Shown here piece by piece: positions 1 to 6,474 of a stretch of DNA of 7,846 nucleotides. The position numbers and the translations under genes were made by a program. Positions within the stretch are counted from its first letter, which is position 1, and every line of letters begins with the position of its first letter. The DNA lies in NCBI GenBank assembly GCA_003156615.1, contig PMHI01000719.1, positions 1 to 7,846 on the forward strand, read 5' to 3'. Below the pieces are notes generated by a model that was not told the DNA's origin, did not search any database, and was given only the letters and a program-made list of their open reading frames with translations. The stretch comes from Acidobacteriaceae bacterium (lineage in GTDB: Bacteria; Acidobacteriota; Terriglobia; Terriglobales; SbA1).

Positions 1-88
1 AGACGGCTTCGACTTCCTTGGATGCGGGAGTCTGACCGCTAACGACAGCAGTCAGAGACGCGACGAGCAGGACCTGTGTCCAGTGCAT
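1..88 (-). CDS. Secreted protein of unknown function, N-terminal fragment
   Basis: Reading leftwards from an ATG at 88-86 gives 29 codons before the window edge, beginning MHWTQVLLVASLTAVVSGQT. This has the shape of a signal peptide: a short polar start, a hydrophobic core at about residues 6-16, and a small-residue SG site near residue 18. A GAGGA sequence lies at 97-93, four bases before the ATG, and would serve as ribosome binding site. Only the export signal and the first residues of the mature protein are inside the window, so no function can be given. The gene diverges from the HPF-sigma fusion gene, with 209 bp between their starts. An overlapping open frame on the same strand (260-39, GTG start) is the competing reading and lacks a signal peptide. 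Confidence 0.5.
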   Translation of the reverse strand, partial: MHWTQVLLVASLTAVVSGQTPASKEVEAV

Positions 89-217
89 GGGGTCCTCGGA
101 TCATATCTTGCACTGCGGCCGGCTGCAAATCATCCTGGGTAAGATTACCGAAGATTCTCGGTTCGCCAGCCATTCCCAAAACCGCCAAGCCGCGAAATCT
201 TTCTGCAAATTCCAGCG

Positions 218-245
218 TTGCCTTCTCGCTAGCGGGGTGTACAAT
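218..245 (+). promoter_or_regulatory. Sigma-70-type promoter for the HPF-sigma/baeRF unit
   Basis: TTGCCT at 218-223 (four of six bases match TTGACA) is followed by a 16-bp spacer and TACAAT at 240-245 (five of six match TATAAT). A start point near 252 would give a leader of about 46 nt before the ATG at 298. It is the best promoter-like pair seen upstream of this gene. The assignment is by eye, without a scan for background matches. Confidence 0.55.
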
Positions 246-297
246 TTTCTTAGCCAGCACTGGGTTGCGTTACTTCGTTCAAATACCCGAGGTGCTA

Positions 298-1350
298 ATG
301 AACGTCCATATCAGCTACCGGCTTCATAAAACTCCCGCTGTAGAAAAAGACATCCAACATCAAGTCGAAAAACTGCGGAAACGCCTCCAGGTTTTCCGTC
401 CCGAACTGATTCACCTCAAAGGCATGGTCGAGGAGGTTTCCCCCCGCGAAGGCTGCAGCGTTTCCCTCAATCTGCGCCTGCCTTCGGGACAGATGGCCGT
501 CCAGGTCAAAGCCTCAACCGCCACCGCTGCGGTGAAGCGTGCATTCGAAGATCTGCTGCAGCAGGTCAACAAACACAAGGAACTGCTGCGCTCCAGCCAC
601 AAGTGGACGCGGCGGCAGAAGGAGGCATCCGCGCGGCGCAATGTTTCTGTACCCTTCGAACAGACGCTGGCCGCGGTGTTTCCGGCAATGGTTTCCGCCG
701 AAGACGTGCGCTCCTACGTGAATGTGAATCTCTCGCGCCTGGAGCGTTTTGTGGAGCGCGAGATTTATTTCCGCGAAGCCTCCGATTTCATTACGCCCGA
801 CTCCATCACCAAGGACGAAGTGATTGACGAAACCATTGCCGCCGCTCTGGGCGAGGGCAGCGATGGCGATAGCCTCGAGAAGCCGGAGCGCCTGGCTCTC
901 GAACCCTGGCTCTACCGCCTCGCAATGCGGGCTCTCGATGAACTCTCGCGCCCGGACGATACCAACGGTGGCGCCGTGCACCTGGAAGATTCTGCCCGCA
1001 AGCAAAACGTCAAGGCCAGCGACGAGCCCGGACTGCAATTTCATCAGCCCGACGAAGCCATCACCGAAGAAACCATCATCGCCGACGGCCGCGTGGCCAC
1101 GCCCGAGCAGATCGTAGGCTCGGATGAAATGATTCGCCTCATCGCCTCCGCTCTCCGCGACTTGAGTCCAGCCCATCGCGAGGCCTTCATCCTGCACGCC
1201 ATCGAAGGCTTCGGCGCCGACGAAATCTCCGCCATCACCGGCGCTCCGCCGGCGAGCGTCTGGAACTCCATTTCTGCCGCGCGCAATCACCTGCGCCAAT
1301 CGCCCAGCTTCGTTCGTCAATTCAAAGGACGACTCGCGTCGACCGCGTAA
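298..1350 (+). CDS. HPF/RaiA ribosome-hibernation domain fused to a sigma-70-like region
   Basis: The product has 350 residues. Residues 1-100 show the beta-alpha-beta-beta-beta-alpha order of the S30AE (HPF/RaiA) domain: strand MNVHISYR, helix about 16-31, strands near 36-47, 53-61 and 65-72, and a last helix 74-98 containing AVKRAFEDLLQQVNKHKELL. In that family the domain binds the 30S decoding region and silences ribosomes. Residues about 138-220 resemble sigma-70 region 2 (DEVIDETIAAAL, then PWLYRLAMRALDELSR). Residues 276-335 resemble ECF-type region 4 (IASALRDLSPAHREAFILHA, then a helix-turn-helix ending ISAARNHLR). An acidic linker covers about 221-275. HPF proteins are usually about 100-190 residues long, so this is a true extension. 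The ATG at 298 is preferred because GAGGTG lies at 289-294 and it is the natural start of strand 1. The open frame continues upstream to an ATG at 76, but that part looks non-coding and contains the promoter. The release-factor homologue follows after 32 nt. Whether the sigma-like part binds RNA polymerase is unknown. Confidence 0.85.
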   Translation: MNVHISYRLHKTPAVEKDIQHQVEKLRKRLQVFRPELIHLKGMVEEVSPREGCSVSLNLRLPSGQMAVQVKASTATAAVKRAFEDLLQQVNKHKELLRSSHKWTRRQKEASARRNVSVPFEQTLAAVFPAMVSAEDVRSYVNVNLSRLERFVEREIYFREASDFITPDSITKDEVIDETIAAALGEGSDGDSLEKPERLALEPWLYRLAMRALDELSRPDDTNGGAVHLEDSARKQNVKASDEPGLQFHQPDEAITEETIIADGRVATPEQIVGSDEMIRLIASALRDLSPAHREAFILHAIEGFGADEISAITGAPPASVWNSISAARNHLRQSPSFVRQFKGRLASTA

Positions 1351-1382
1351 AGCCAATTCCAAATGAAGGGGTAGGACCGCGA

Positions 1383-2636
1383 ATGATTACTCGAGAACAG
1401 ATTCATGAACTGGCACAATTTGAAGATCAGGGAGCCTGCGCTCTCAGTTTCTACTTTCAGCCCACCGCGCCGCGCAACAAAGCCCACAAGGAAGAGGCAA
1501 TCCTAACCAAAGATCTGGCACGGGAAGCGTTGCGTCAACTGGAAACCAAAAGCAAGAACAATAAGGACAAGTGCGAGTCGGCCCGCGCCGATCTCGACCG
1601 CATCGTGCGCCTGTTACAGGATCTGCGCGGCAACGGTTCGCACGCCAGGGCGATCTTCGCCTGCGCTGCCCAAGGCTTCTGGCGCGAGTACGATCTGCCG
1701 GCGCAACTGAGCGGCACGCAGCTCGTGGTGAATCGGCATTTCCAGCTGAAGCCGCTCGCCCAATTGCTCGGAGCCTTTCCCCGTCTCGGCATCGTCCTGG
1801 TCGATCGTCATCGCGCCCGCCTGTTCGATCTGCGTCTCGGCGAACTCACCGAACGTATGGATTTCTTTCATCCCTTGACTCGCCGCGGCCGTGGCGACGG
1901 CTTCGGCGGCTACGATGCAGGCCACGCCGAGCGCCGCGTCGCCGACGATGCTCTCCACCATTTCAAGTTCATCGCCCAGGTCATTAAGGAGACGCTGGAA
2001 AAAGGCATGTTCGACAAATGGATCCTCGGCTGTCAGGACACTCACTGGTCGCAGTTCGAACCGCAGCTGCATTCCTATGCGAAGCAGAGGTTGCTAGGCC
2101 GGTTTTCGGCCGAGGTGGCTCACGTGAGCAGCGAAGAAATCCGTTCGCAGGCCGAAAGGATTTTCGCCGACGGGCAGCAGCGCCGCGGTCAGGAAGTGGT
2201 TCGCGAAACCCTCAACCAGGCCCGGCAGAACGCTCGCGGCGTCACCGGATTGCGCCGCGTGCTCCGCTCGCTGGAGCTAGGCGAAGTTCAAACCCTTCTA
2301 GTCGGCCAGAACTATCACGCGCAGGCCGTCGAGTGCTCCGGCTGCAGCCACCTCGACGCCCACCTGGTGAGCTTCTGTCCAGTCTGCGGCCGCGAGACGC
2401 GCGAGGTCGTCGACGTGGGAGAAGCGATCCTGCCCTGGGTGATTCGCCACGACATCGAACTGTTCTACGTCAAAGACGATCCCGAGTTCGACAAAGTAGG
2501 CAACATCGCCGCCCTGCTTCGTTTCCGCTCCGAGCAGCCCGACAACTTGCGCTCGATCACCGAAGTCCCAGTCCATCCATCCCCAGGGCGCCAAGCTGGA
2601 CGGGTGGGCCGCTACCGCGGCGCGGCCAGCGGTTGA
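1383..2636 (+). CDS. Bacterial homologue of archaeo-eukaryotic release factor 1 (baeRF, probably family 10)
   Basis: The product has 417 residues. The central part has the eRF1 domain-2 pattern: strand LGIVLVDRHRARLFDLRLGE at 135-154, then the loop GDGFGGYDAGHAERR (171-185) and helix DDALHHFKFIAQVIKETL. This loop and helix correspond to the eRF1 GGQ loop and the helix after it. A domain-3-like part follows with VTGLRRVLRSLELGEVQTLL at 288-307. Four cysteines (318, 321, 332, 335; CxxC and CPVC) could hold a zinc ion. The N-terminal third (1-130) is mostly helical and charged. eRF1 relatives hydrolyse peptidyl-tRNA on the ribosome, and bacterial members are predicted to act in rescue or release. 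Here the tripeptide is GGY, so catalysis cannot be assumed. The start is ATG 1383 with TAGGA at 1372-1376. The 32-nt gap to the HPF-sigma fusion, with no promoter or terminator seen in it, suggests one transcript. The last 20 or so residues are low in complexity and probably disordered. Confidence 0.82.
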   Translation: MITREQIHELAQFEDQGACALSFYFQPTAPRNKAHKEEAILTKDLAREALRQLETKSKNNKDKCESARADLDRIVRLLQDLRGNGSHARAIFACAAQGFWREYDLPAQLSGTQLVVNRHFQLKPLAQLLGAFPRLGIVLVDRHRARLFDLRLGELTERMDFFHPLTRRGRGDGFGGYDAGHAERRVADDALHHFKFIAQVIKETLEKGMFDKWILGCQDTHWSQFEPQLHSYAKQRLLGRFSAEVAHVSSEEIRSQAERIFADGQQRRGQEVVRETLNQARQNARGVTGLRRVLRSLELGEVQTLLVGQNYHAQAVECSGCSHLDAHLVSFCPVCGRETREVVDVGEAILPWVIRHDIELFYVKDDPEFDKVGNIAALLRFRSEQPDNLRSITEVPVHPSPGRQAGRVGRYRGAASG

Positions 2637-2668
2637 TCCTGACCGCAGGCAACTCTCTTCATTCCGAA

Positions 2669-2685
2669 CCGGGTGCCATGCCCGG
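2669..2685 (+). terminator. GC-rich hairpin after the baeRF gene
   Basis: CCGGGT at 2669-2674 pairs with GCCCGG at 2680-2685 (five GC/CG pairs plus one T-G wobble) around the 5-nt loop GCCAT, starting 33 nt after the stop codon. No T-tract follows directly; the first short T run is at 2697-2700. It could end or stabilise the transcript, but it is not a textbook intrinsic terminator. Confidence 0.3.
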
Positions 2686-2827
2686 CGAGGAACCGCTTTT
2701 CTCGGCGGCCGGTGCATTTCGACCGCAAATATTGTTTGTCGGGTGCTCTTGGAGGCGATTCCTTGGGTCGACGAAGTATTTGTCGGCCATAGTGCGCTTA
2801 CGCTTGGATTATGGAGAAATTGGTGGG

Positions 2828-2932
2828 ATGATTAGAGGCGCTAGCAGCCAACCCTTGCGGCCTGACATGTCCGCGACAGTTATCATTGTCCTTGCCATTC
2901 TCTTGCCGCTCTCGGCCATTGCCCTTCACTAG
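2828..2932 (+). CDS. Possible 34-aa single-span membrane micropeptide
   Basis: An ATG at 2828 opens 34 codons ending at TAG 2930-2932. Residues 14-33 (MSATVIIVLAILLPLSAIAL) form a continuous hydrophobic stretch long enough to cross a membrane, after a polar, arginine-containing head. GGAG at 2813-2816 lies 11 nt upstream, which is rather far, and GGTGGG directly abuts the ATG. An internal ATG at 2867 would give a bare 21-residue span. No family is recognised. A chance frame in a spacer is quite possible, so this is a candidate only. Confidence 0.2.
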   Translation: MIRGASSQPLRPDMSATVIIVLAILLPLSAIALH

Positions 2933-2995
2933 AGTACCGCTGACAACTGTGTCCGCGTCCGTCTCAATGGCTAGCAGTTCCTTCGCGCACTCCAC
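2931..2995 (-). pseudogene. Relic of the 3' end of a secreted-module paralogue
   Basis: These 65 bp match 5529-5593, the last part of the broken two-module gene, at 58 of 65 positions by hand alignment (about 89%). Read on the minus strand in the matching frame, the relic encodes VECAKELLAIETDADTVVSG against VDCGKELLAIETNTDAAVSG in the other copy. The similarity stops at both edges. No start, signal peptide or module core lies upstream in that frame, and no stop follows at the expected place. It is a fragment left by a duplication followed by deletion or recombination. The lipoprotein gene runs into it in another frame and stops inside it at 2964. Confidence 0.75.
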
Positions 2996-5375
2996 GAGTG
3001 CCGGACGTAGATTTGTTGGCTGTCGGAGTCGACGTCGGCCCACTGGGCCAAGGACCTCGGGCCGCTGGCAGACCGGTTAGCGATTCCTGCTGTTCGATGG
3101 GCCCCAGGAACACGCCGTCCTTGTCGGTCTCAATCCAGTACAACTGCGCACCACTGGCCTGATAGATGGACAAATCGAAAACGCGGGTTGCGCCGTCGAT
3201 TGTGGCCGAAAATGGATTTGGCGTCATATTCGATTTTGACATCGTATAGCGCCCAGGATTCGCTGGGTCCGCTAGCGGTGTACCCGTGAACGAACCGGTC
3301 GTTGTGGTCACGCCCAAGCCCAACGTTTCGAGCGGGTCGCTGACCAAACCTTTGGTCAAGCTCAAAGCGCCGCCCGATGTCATGGTCCCCTGCGCGAGCA
3401 TATCGAACTCTAAGTAATCCAGACTCGTGTTCGAGCTAAAGCTGTTGAAATTCTGCCATCCAACGGCATAGTTGCCGTTGAAGTCGGCAACTGTGGTTCT
3501 AGCGTCGGTTTGCGGTGTCACCCCGCCGATGCCGCTGGCAAGGATCGGGTCCGTGTCCAGGAACAGAGCGCCTCCGAGGTCGCTGGTGGTGTTATTGGGA
3601 TCGTTGATGTTGAGATTGGGGTCGACCATGTAAATCTGCAATGTCTGCACGTCGCCCAAGTTTCCGGATCCGATGGTGAAGTTGCCATACCCGTTGATGC
3701 CGCTGCTCTTGAGGGAATACGTGCCGGAGATCGAGGCATCGAGCGATTGGACGGCGCCGTCCAGTTCGTTGTCGTCGGCCGTGCCCGAGAAGCTTGCAGG
3801 ATCGGTGGTCGTGTTGCTGGTGGTGAACAGGCCCGCCGCGGCGTATTGCGAGGCGAGCAAGTCGCCCGCTACTCCGAATACCGAAGCGCCGAGCGAGGCA
3901 TTGTTGAAGTTAGCCGTACCTTGGCCAAACGCAGAGCCGACCATCGAATCGTGAGCGTCCACGTCGATGATCCGGAGAACTTCCGGACCTACCCCATATG
4001 AGGCAAAGGTCACCGCTGTGGCAGTAACCGGATTGGTGAACCCGGTCCAAACGGAGCGCCCGAAGAAGTCAGGGACTGACGCAGATAGGCTGAAGGCCGT
4101 CCCCGTTACAACGGTTGCGGCGTCGTTGGCATCGACCGTGCCCTTAGCTCCACCTGCGCCCGTGATAGTGTAAACACCGCCAAACGCGACTGAGTCATAC
4201 TCGGGATCCACACCGGACAGAGTGAAGGCGAAGCTGGCTCCGCTGCCGGTGCTCCCGGATGTCTGCAAGTCCAAACTTCCGCTGGAAGCTGCATTCCCGT
4301 CGTACTCCATGATGAGCGCGTGCTTGACATTCACAAACTGAACGCCGAAAGTCTCCGCCGTGACTGCCGAGCCCGCGGCCATGGTCAGCCTGAGTGTTCC
4401 CTGGCCGGTAGTGTCGTCAACCGTTAGCATTCCGCCTGTGATTGAGTCGGGCGTGCCTTTCCCGGCTCCGGATGTAAGGCCCGCGGCATCGTTATAGTCT
4501 TCTTCGCCGGTGACGACAGTGCCGTTCGCCTCGATGCTCACGGCCCCGGCCACGGCGTAGTAATTGGCATTGATGATCTCTTCGCCGCTGGCGTAGAAGA
4601 CGTAGGTTGTCACGGTGGTCCCAACCGCAGTGTTCGTTAGATGGAAGGTGGCCGGCGTCAGGGTGCCTGACGAAGCGGTCACAGTGAAGCCGCCGGCCGT
4701 CGCGTTCGCGACAAGGTCGGTACTCACGGCCTTCCCGTTGGCACCGGTAGTTTGTATTTCTATGTTATTGCCGGTGCTCGTGAAGGTTCCGGTGGCGCCT
4801 GTCGCGCCCGTGTTGGCGGTGAATGTTACCTGAACATCAGGCACCGGGTTGCCATCAGTATCGGTGACCGTTGCGGTGAGCGCTGCGTAAGTAGTACTAA
4901 CCGTCACATACTCACTGACCGGCGTCGGAGTAATGGTTGGCGCCGGCTTGACGCTGCTGGTCAGAGCGAACGTTGCCGGCGTGGCTGCCCCCGAGGTTGC
5001 GGCGGTTACATTGTAAGAGCCAACCGTCGTACCGGCCGTAAAAGTTGACGACGTGGCGATGCCGTTTGAGTCAGTGGTTTGCGTTTCCGATGCCGTTCCG
5101 TTGCTCATGAACGTACCGTCCGCCGTCGATGGAGCCGTGAAGGTCACCGAAGCGCCGCTCAACGGCGAGCCATTTGAATTGACCAAAACCGAGAACGTGC
5201 CGAACGGGTTTCCCACCGGTTGTGGCGTGATGTATCCGCCGGATTGTGCCGCGATCGCGATGCTCGCAGGCGGAGGCGTTGAGGAACTGCCGCAGCCAAC
5301 AAAGAAAGCCGTGGTGGTGAAGGCTAGAATCGAAGCGATTGCGATGGCGATACTTGAATGGATTTTCCGATTCAA
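2964..5375 (-). CDS. Large exported lipoprotein with Ig-like (Big) repeats and beta-rich modules
   Basis: The product has 803 residues. The N-terminus has a charged start, a hydrophobic segment (about 9-26) and a lipobox-like FVGC with Cys28, followed by a Ser/Pro linker, so lipid anchoring is likely. Two Big/invasin-type Ig-like repeats follow at about 38-140 and 155-250, each with a PxxxVxVTFTA-like core and a TDSNGIA or TGANGKA turn. Residues about 254-765 are beta-rich, Gly/Thr/Ser-rich modules with landmarks DYNDAAG (293-299), ETFGVQFVN, FFGRS, GPEVLRIIDVDA (463-474), NDPNNTT (591-597) and GTPLADPANPGRYTM (698-712). I know similar landmarks from acidobacterial surface proteins of unknown role. 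Translation starts at TTG 5375. An in-frame stop lies at 5417-5415 and no other start codon intervenes; AAGAG at 5385-5381 would be the ribosome binding site. The last 30 or so residues change in character and end inside the relic at 2931-2995, so the C-terminus looks secondarily altered. An adhesive or structural surface role is inference. Confidence 0.8.
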   Translation of the reverse strand: MNRKIHSSIAIAIASILAFTTTAFFVGCGSSSTPPPASIAIAAQSGGYITPQPVGNPFGTFSVLVNSNGSPLSGASVTFTAPSTADGTFMSNGTASETQTTDSNGIATSSTFTAGTTVGSYNVTAATSGAATPATFALTSSVKPAPTITPTPVSEYVTVSTTYAALTATVTDTDGNPVPDVQVTFTANTGATGATGTFTSTGNNIEIQTTGANGKAVSTDLVANATAGGFTVTASSGTLTPATFHLTNTAVGTTVTTYVFYASGEEIINANYYAVAGAVSIEANGTVVTGEEDYNDAAGLTSGAGKGTPDSITGGMLTVDDTTGQGTLRLTMAAGSAVTAETFGVQFVNVKHALIMEYDGNAASSGSLDLQTSGSTGSGASFAFTLSGVDPEYDSVAFGGVYTITGAGGAKGTVDANDAATVVTGTAFSLSASVPDFFGRSVWTGFTNPVTATAVTFASYGVGPEVLRIIDVDAHDSMVGSAFGQGTANFNNASLGASVFGVAGDLLASQYAAAGLFTTSNTTTDPASFSGTADDNELDGAVQSLDASISGTYSLKSSGINGYGNFTIGSGNLGDVQTLQIYMVDPNLNINDPNNTTSDLGGALFLDTDPILASGIGGVTPQTDARTTVADFNGNYAVGWQNFNSFSSNTSLDYLEFDMLAQGTMTSGGALSLTKGLVSDPLETLGLGVTTTTGSFTGTPLADPANPGRYTMSKSNMTPNPFSATIDGATRVFDLSIYQASGAQLYWIETDKDGVFLGPIEQQESLTGLPAARGPWPSGPTSTPTANKSTSGTRGVREGTASH

Positions 5376-5494
5376 AGCGACTCTTCTTTCTGTACAGCCT
5401 TCTCGCTGGCTCGATCACGGGATTGCGGCGAAAAGCGGATGCCGTACTTGTTTCGGATATGTATGCGTGGCCGCGCGCCTTGACAGCGCTCCTT

Positions 5495-6306
5495 CTACTG
5501 CGACTTTTCCTGCTCGGACTGACGCTGCAGAGTACCGCTGACAGCCGCGTCCGTGTTCGTCTCAATGGCTAGCAGTTCCTTCCCGCAGTCCACAACCACG
5601 AAGCTGAAGTGCATTTCGGGTTGCCCCTTCGGCGTTATGGTGGCCGTGCCCCTGCAGTCCGCGCCGACCCTGTAATAACCGGTGACGGGCTCGTCTGCGA
5701 ACGTGAGAATCGTGCCATCCTCGCTACCGGCAACGTGTCCGCTTATTACTCCGTCTCCAGAACGGTTGACACTGAACTTCAACTCACCGATGAAAGCCAC
5801 CGGTCCTGTGACTGGCGCTCCTGCGAGGAACAGGCCGGTTGTTTCAAATCCAAAACGACCCTCAACTCCGGCATTGGTGCAGGTCGGGGAGCCCTGCTTC
5901 ACGCCGAATCCCGACGAGGTCGCGCCTGGCCTCTGGAAGAGGAACAAAAAGCCTGTTGACGTAACCACAAAGGAGACATTGACATTCTCAGACTGGCCGC
6001 CGCTGACTAGCTTGACTTGAGCCGTAACGGTGCAGTTCTTGGCGACTGCGTAGGTTGCGGCGAGAGATGAGGGGGTAATCACGCCGCCCATGCTTTCTAA
6101 GTCCTCTCCGGTATACGTGCCTGTGATTGAGTTAAACGTGAGCTGGATTACGGCGACGGCAGGAGCGCCGTGGCTATCGATGCCGACGTGAAGAAACCCG
6201 TAGGTGCCACTCAGCGAGGCGTTTGAACAAGTCTCCGCCCAGGCAGCGGAACTGAGCGCAAAGCCGGCAAGACCAATCGTTAAAGTGATAACACTTTGGA
6301 AATCAT
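5495..6306 (-). pseudogene. Two-module secreted protein, frameshifted in its signal peptide
   Basis: An ATG at 6306-6304, with AGGAGA shortly upstream, starts MISKVLSL and meets TAA at 6282-6280. One frame away the reading continues TIGLAGFALSSAAWA, then mature protein to TAG at 5497-5495. Adding one base to the AAA run at 6282-6284 (TTT on the coding strand) gives an intact 270-residue protein with a perfect signal peptide cleaved after AWA (residue 24). The restored product has two copies of one module: Cys27-SNASLSGTYGF to about 140, and Cys143-TNAGVEGRFGF to about 260. The second ends with DC-RGTATITPKG, FSFVVVDCGKELLAIET and SGTL. Its relatives here are the protein at 6475-6939 and the relic at 2931-2995. 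No ATG, GTG or TTG restarts the correct frame before 6091, where an ATG would give a leaderless 198-residue product. It is either a true recent pseudogene or a homopolymer read error. Function is unknown; export is clear from the restored frame. Confidence 0.75.
5529..5593 (-). repeat. Direct repeat partner of the relic at 2931-2995
   Basis: This 65-bp stretch codes for the last module strands of the two-module gene and has the same orientation as its copy 2.6 kb to the left. The seven differences are scattered and no indel is needed. No inverted ends or target duplication are visible, so it reads as gene-family homology, not an insertion element. Confidence 0.75.
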
Positions 6307-6474
6307 GGTGCTCTCCTCTTCCTTGTTATTGGCTTGCGGTCGTCTATCCTTTGTTCCCACCCGGTCGCCTCATTGAGGGGTTTTGAGCATTGAAATATTT
6401 CGACAGTTGACCGACACTCGCCCCACACAACCGCTTCAAATGGAGAAGTGTGCATCAACCTACTCAGCGCACCG

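Larger units (their letters stand above)
2637..2963. other. Convergent intergenic spacer
   Basis: These 327 bp separate the ends of the baeRF gene and the lipoprotein gene. They hold a GC hairpin (2669-2685), a possible micropeptide frame (2828-2932) and the left half of a gene relic (from 2931). Longer frames crossing the spacer on either strand are low-complexity, arginine- or proline-rich shadows of the neighbouring genes. Nothing else is recognised between 2690 and 2825. Confidence 0.6.

Noticed and set aside
39..260. 73-aa minus-strand frame with GTG start
   Set aside because: Its composition is somewhat protein-like, but it overlaps the start of the better-supported signal-peptide gene at 88 and crosses the promoter on the other strand; no family is recognised and no clear codon bias is seen.
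76..297. In-frame upstream extension of the HPF-sigma gene to an ATG at 76
   Set aside because: The 74 extra residues have no domain, overlap the promoter at 218-245, and precede the natural first strand of the HPF fold; ATG 298 has a GAGGTG site.
514..1362. 282-aa minus-strand frame opposite the HPF-sigma gene
   Set aside because: Antisense shadow created by the GC-rich third positions of the real gene; the plus-strand frame has recognisable domains.
2298..2717. 139-aa minus-strand frame across the end of the baeRF gene
   Set aside because: Mostly antisense to the conserved C-terminal part of the baeRF gene; no signal, motif or binding site seen.
2018..2932. 304-aa plus-strand frame
   Set aside because: Arginine/proline/serine-rich shadow of the baeRF gene in another frame; only its last 34 codons lie in free space and are discussed separately.
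3510..4001. 163-aa plus-strand frame opposite the lipoprotein gene
   Set aside because: Antisense shadow; the minus strand holds a continuous 803-residue frame with signal peptide and repeats.
2931..5593. The 65-bp direct repeats as ends of a mobile element
   Set aside because: The repeats lie inside module coding sequence, carry no inverted ends, and enclose no transposase or integrase; gene-family homology explains them.
6367..6384. Short hairpin CCTC-ATT-GAGG followed by GGTTTT as a plus-strand terminator
   Set aside because: The stem is only four pairs and no plus-strand gene lies upstream for it to terminate.
6392..6401. Palindrome GAAATATTTC between the two secreted-protein genes
   Set aside because: A single short AT-rich palindrome with no partner site; expected by chance at this length in a spacer.
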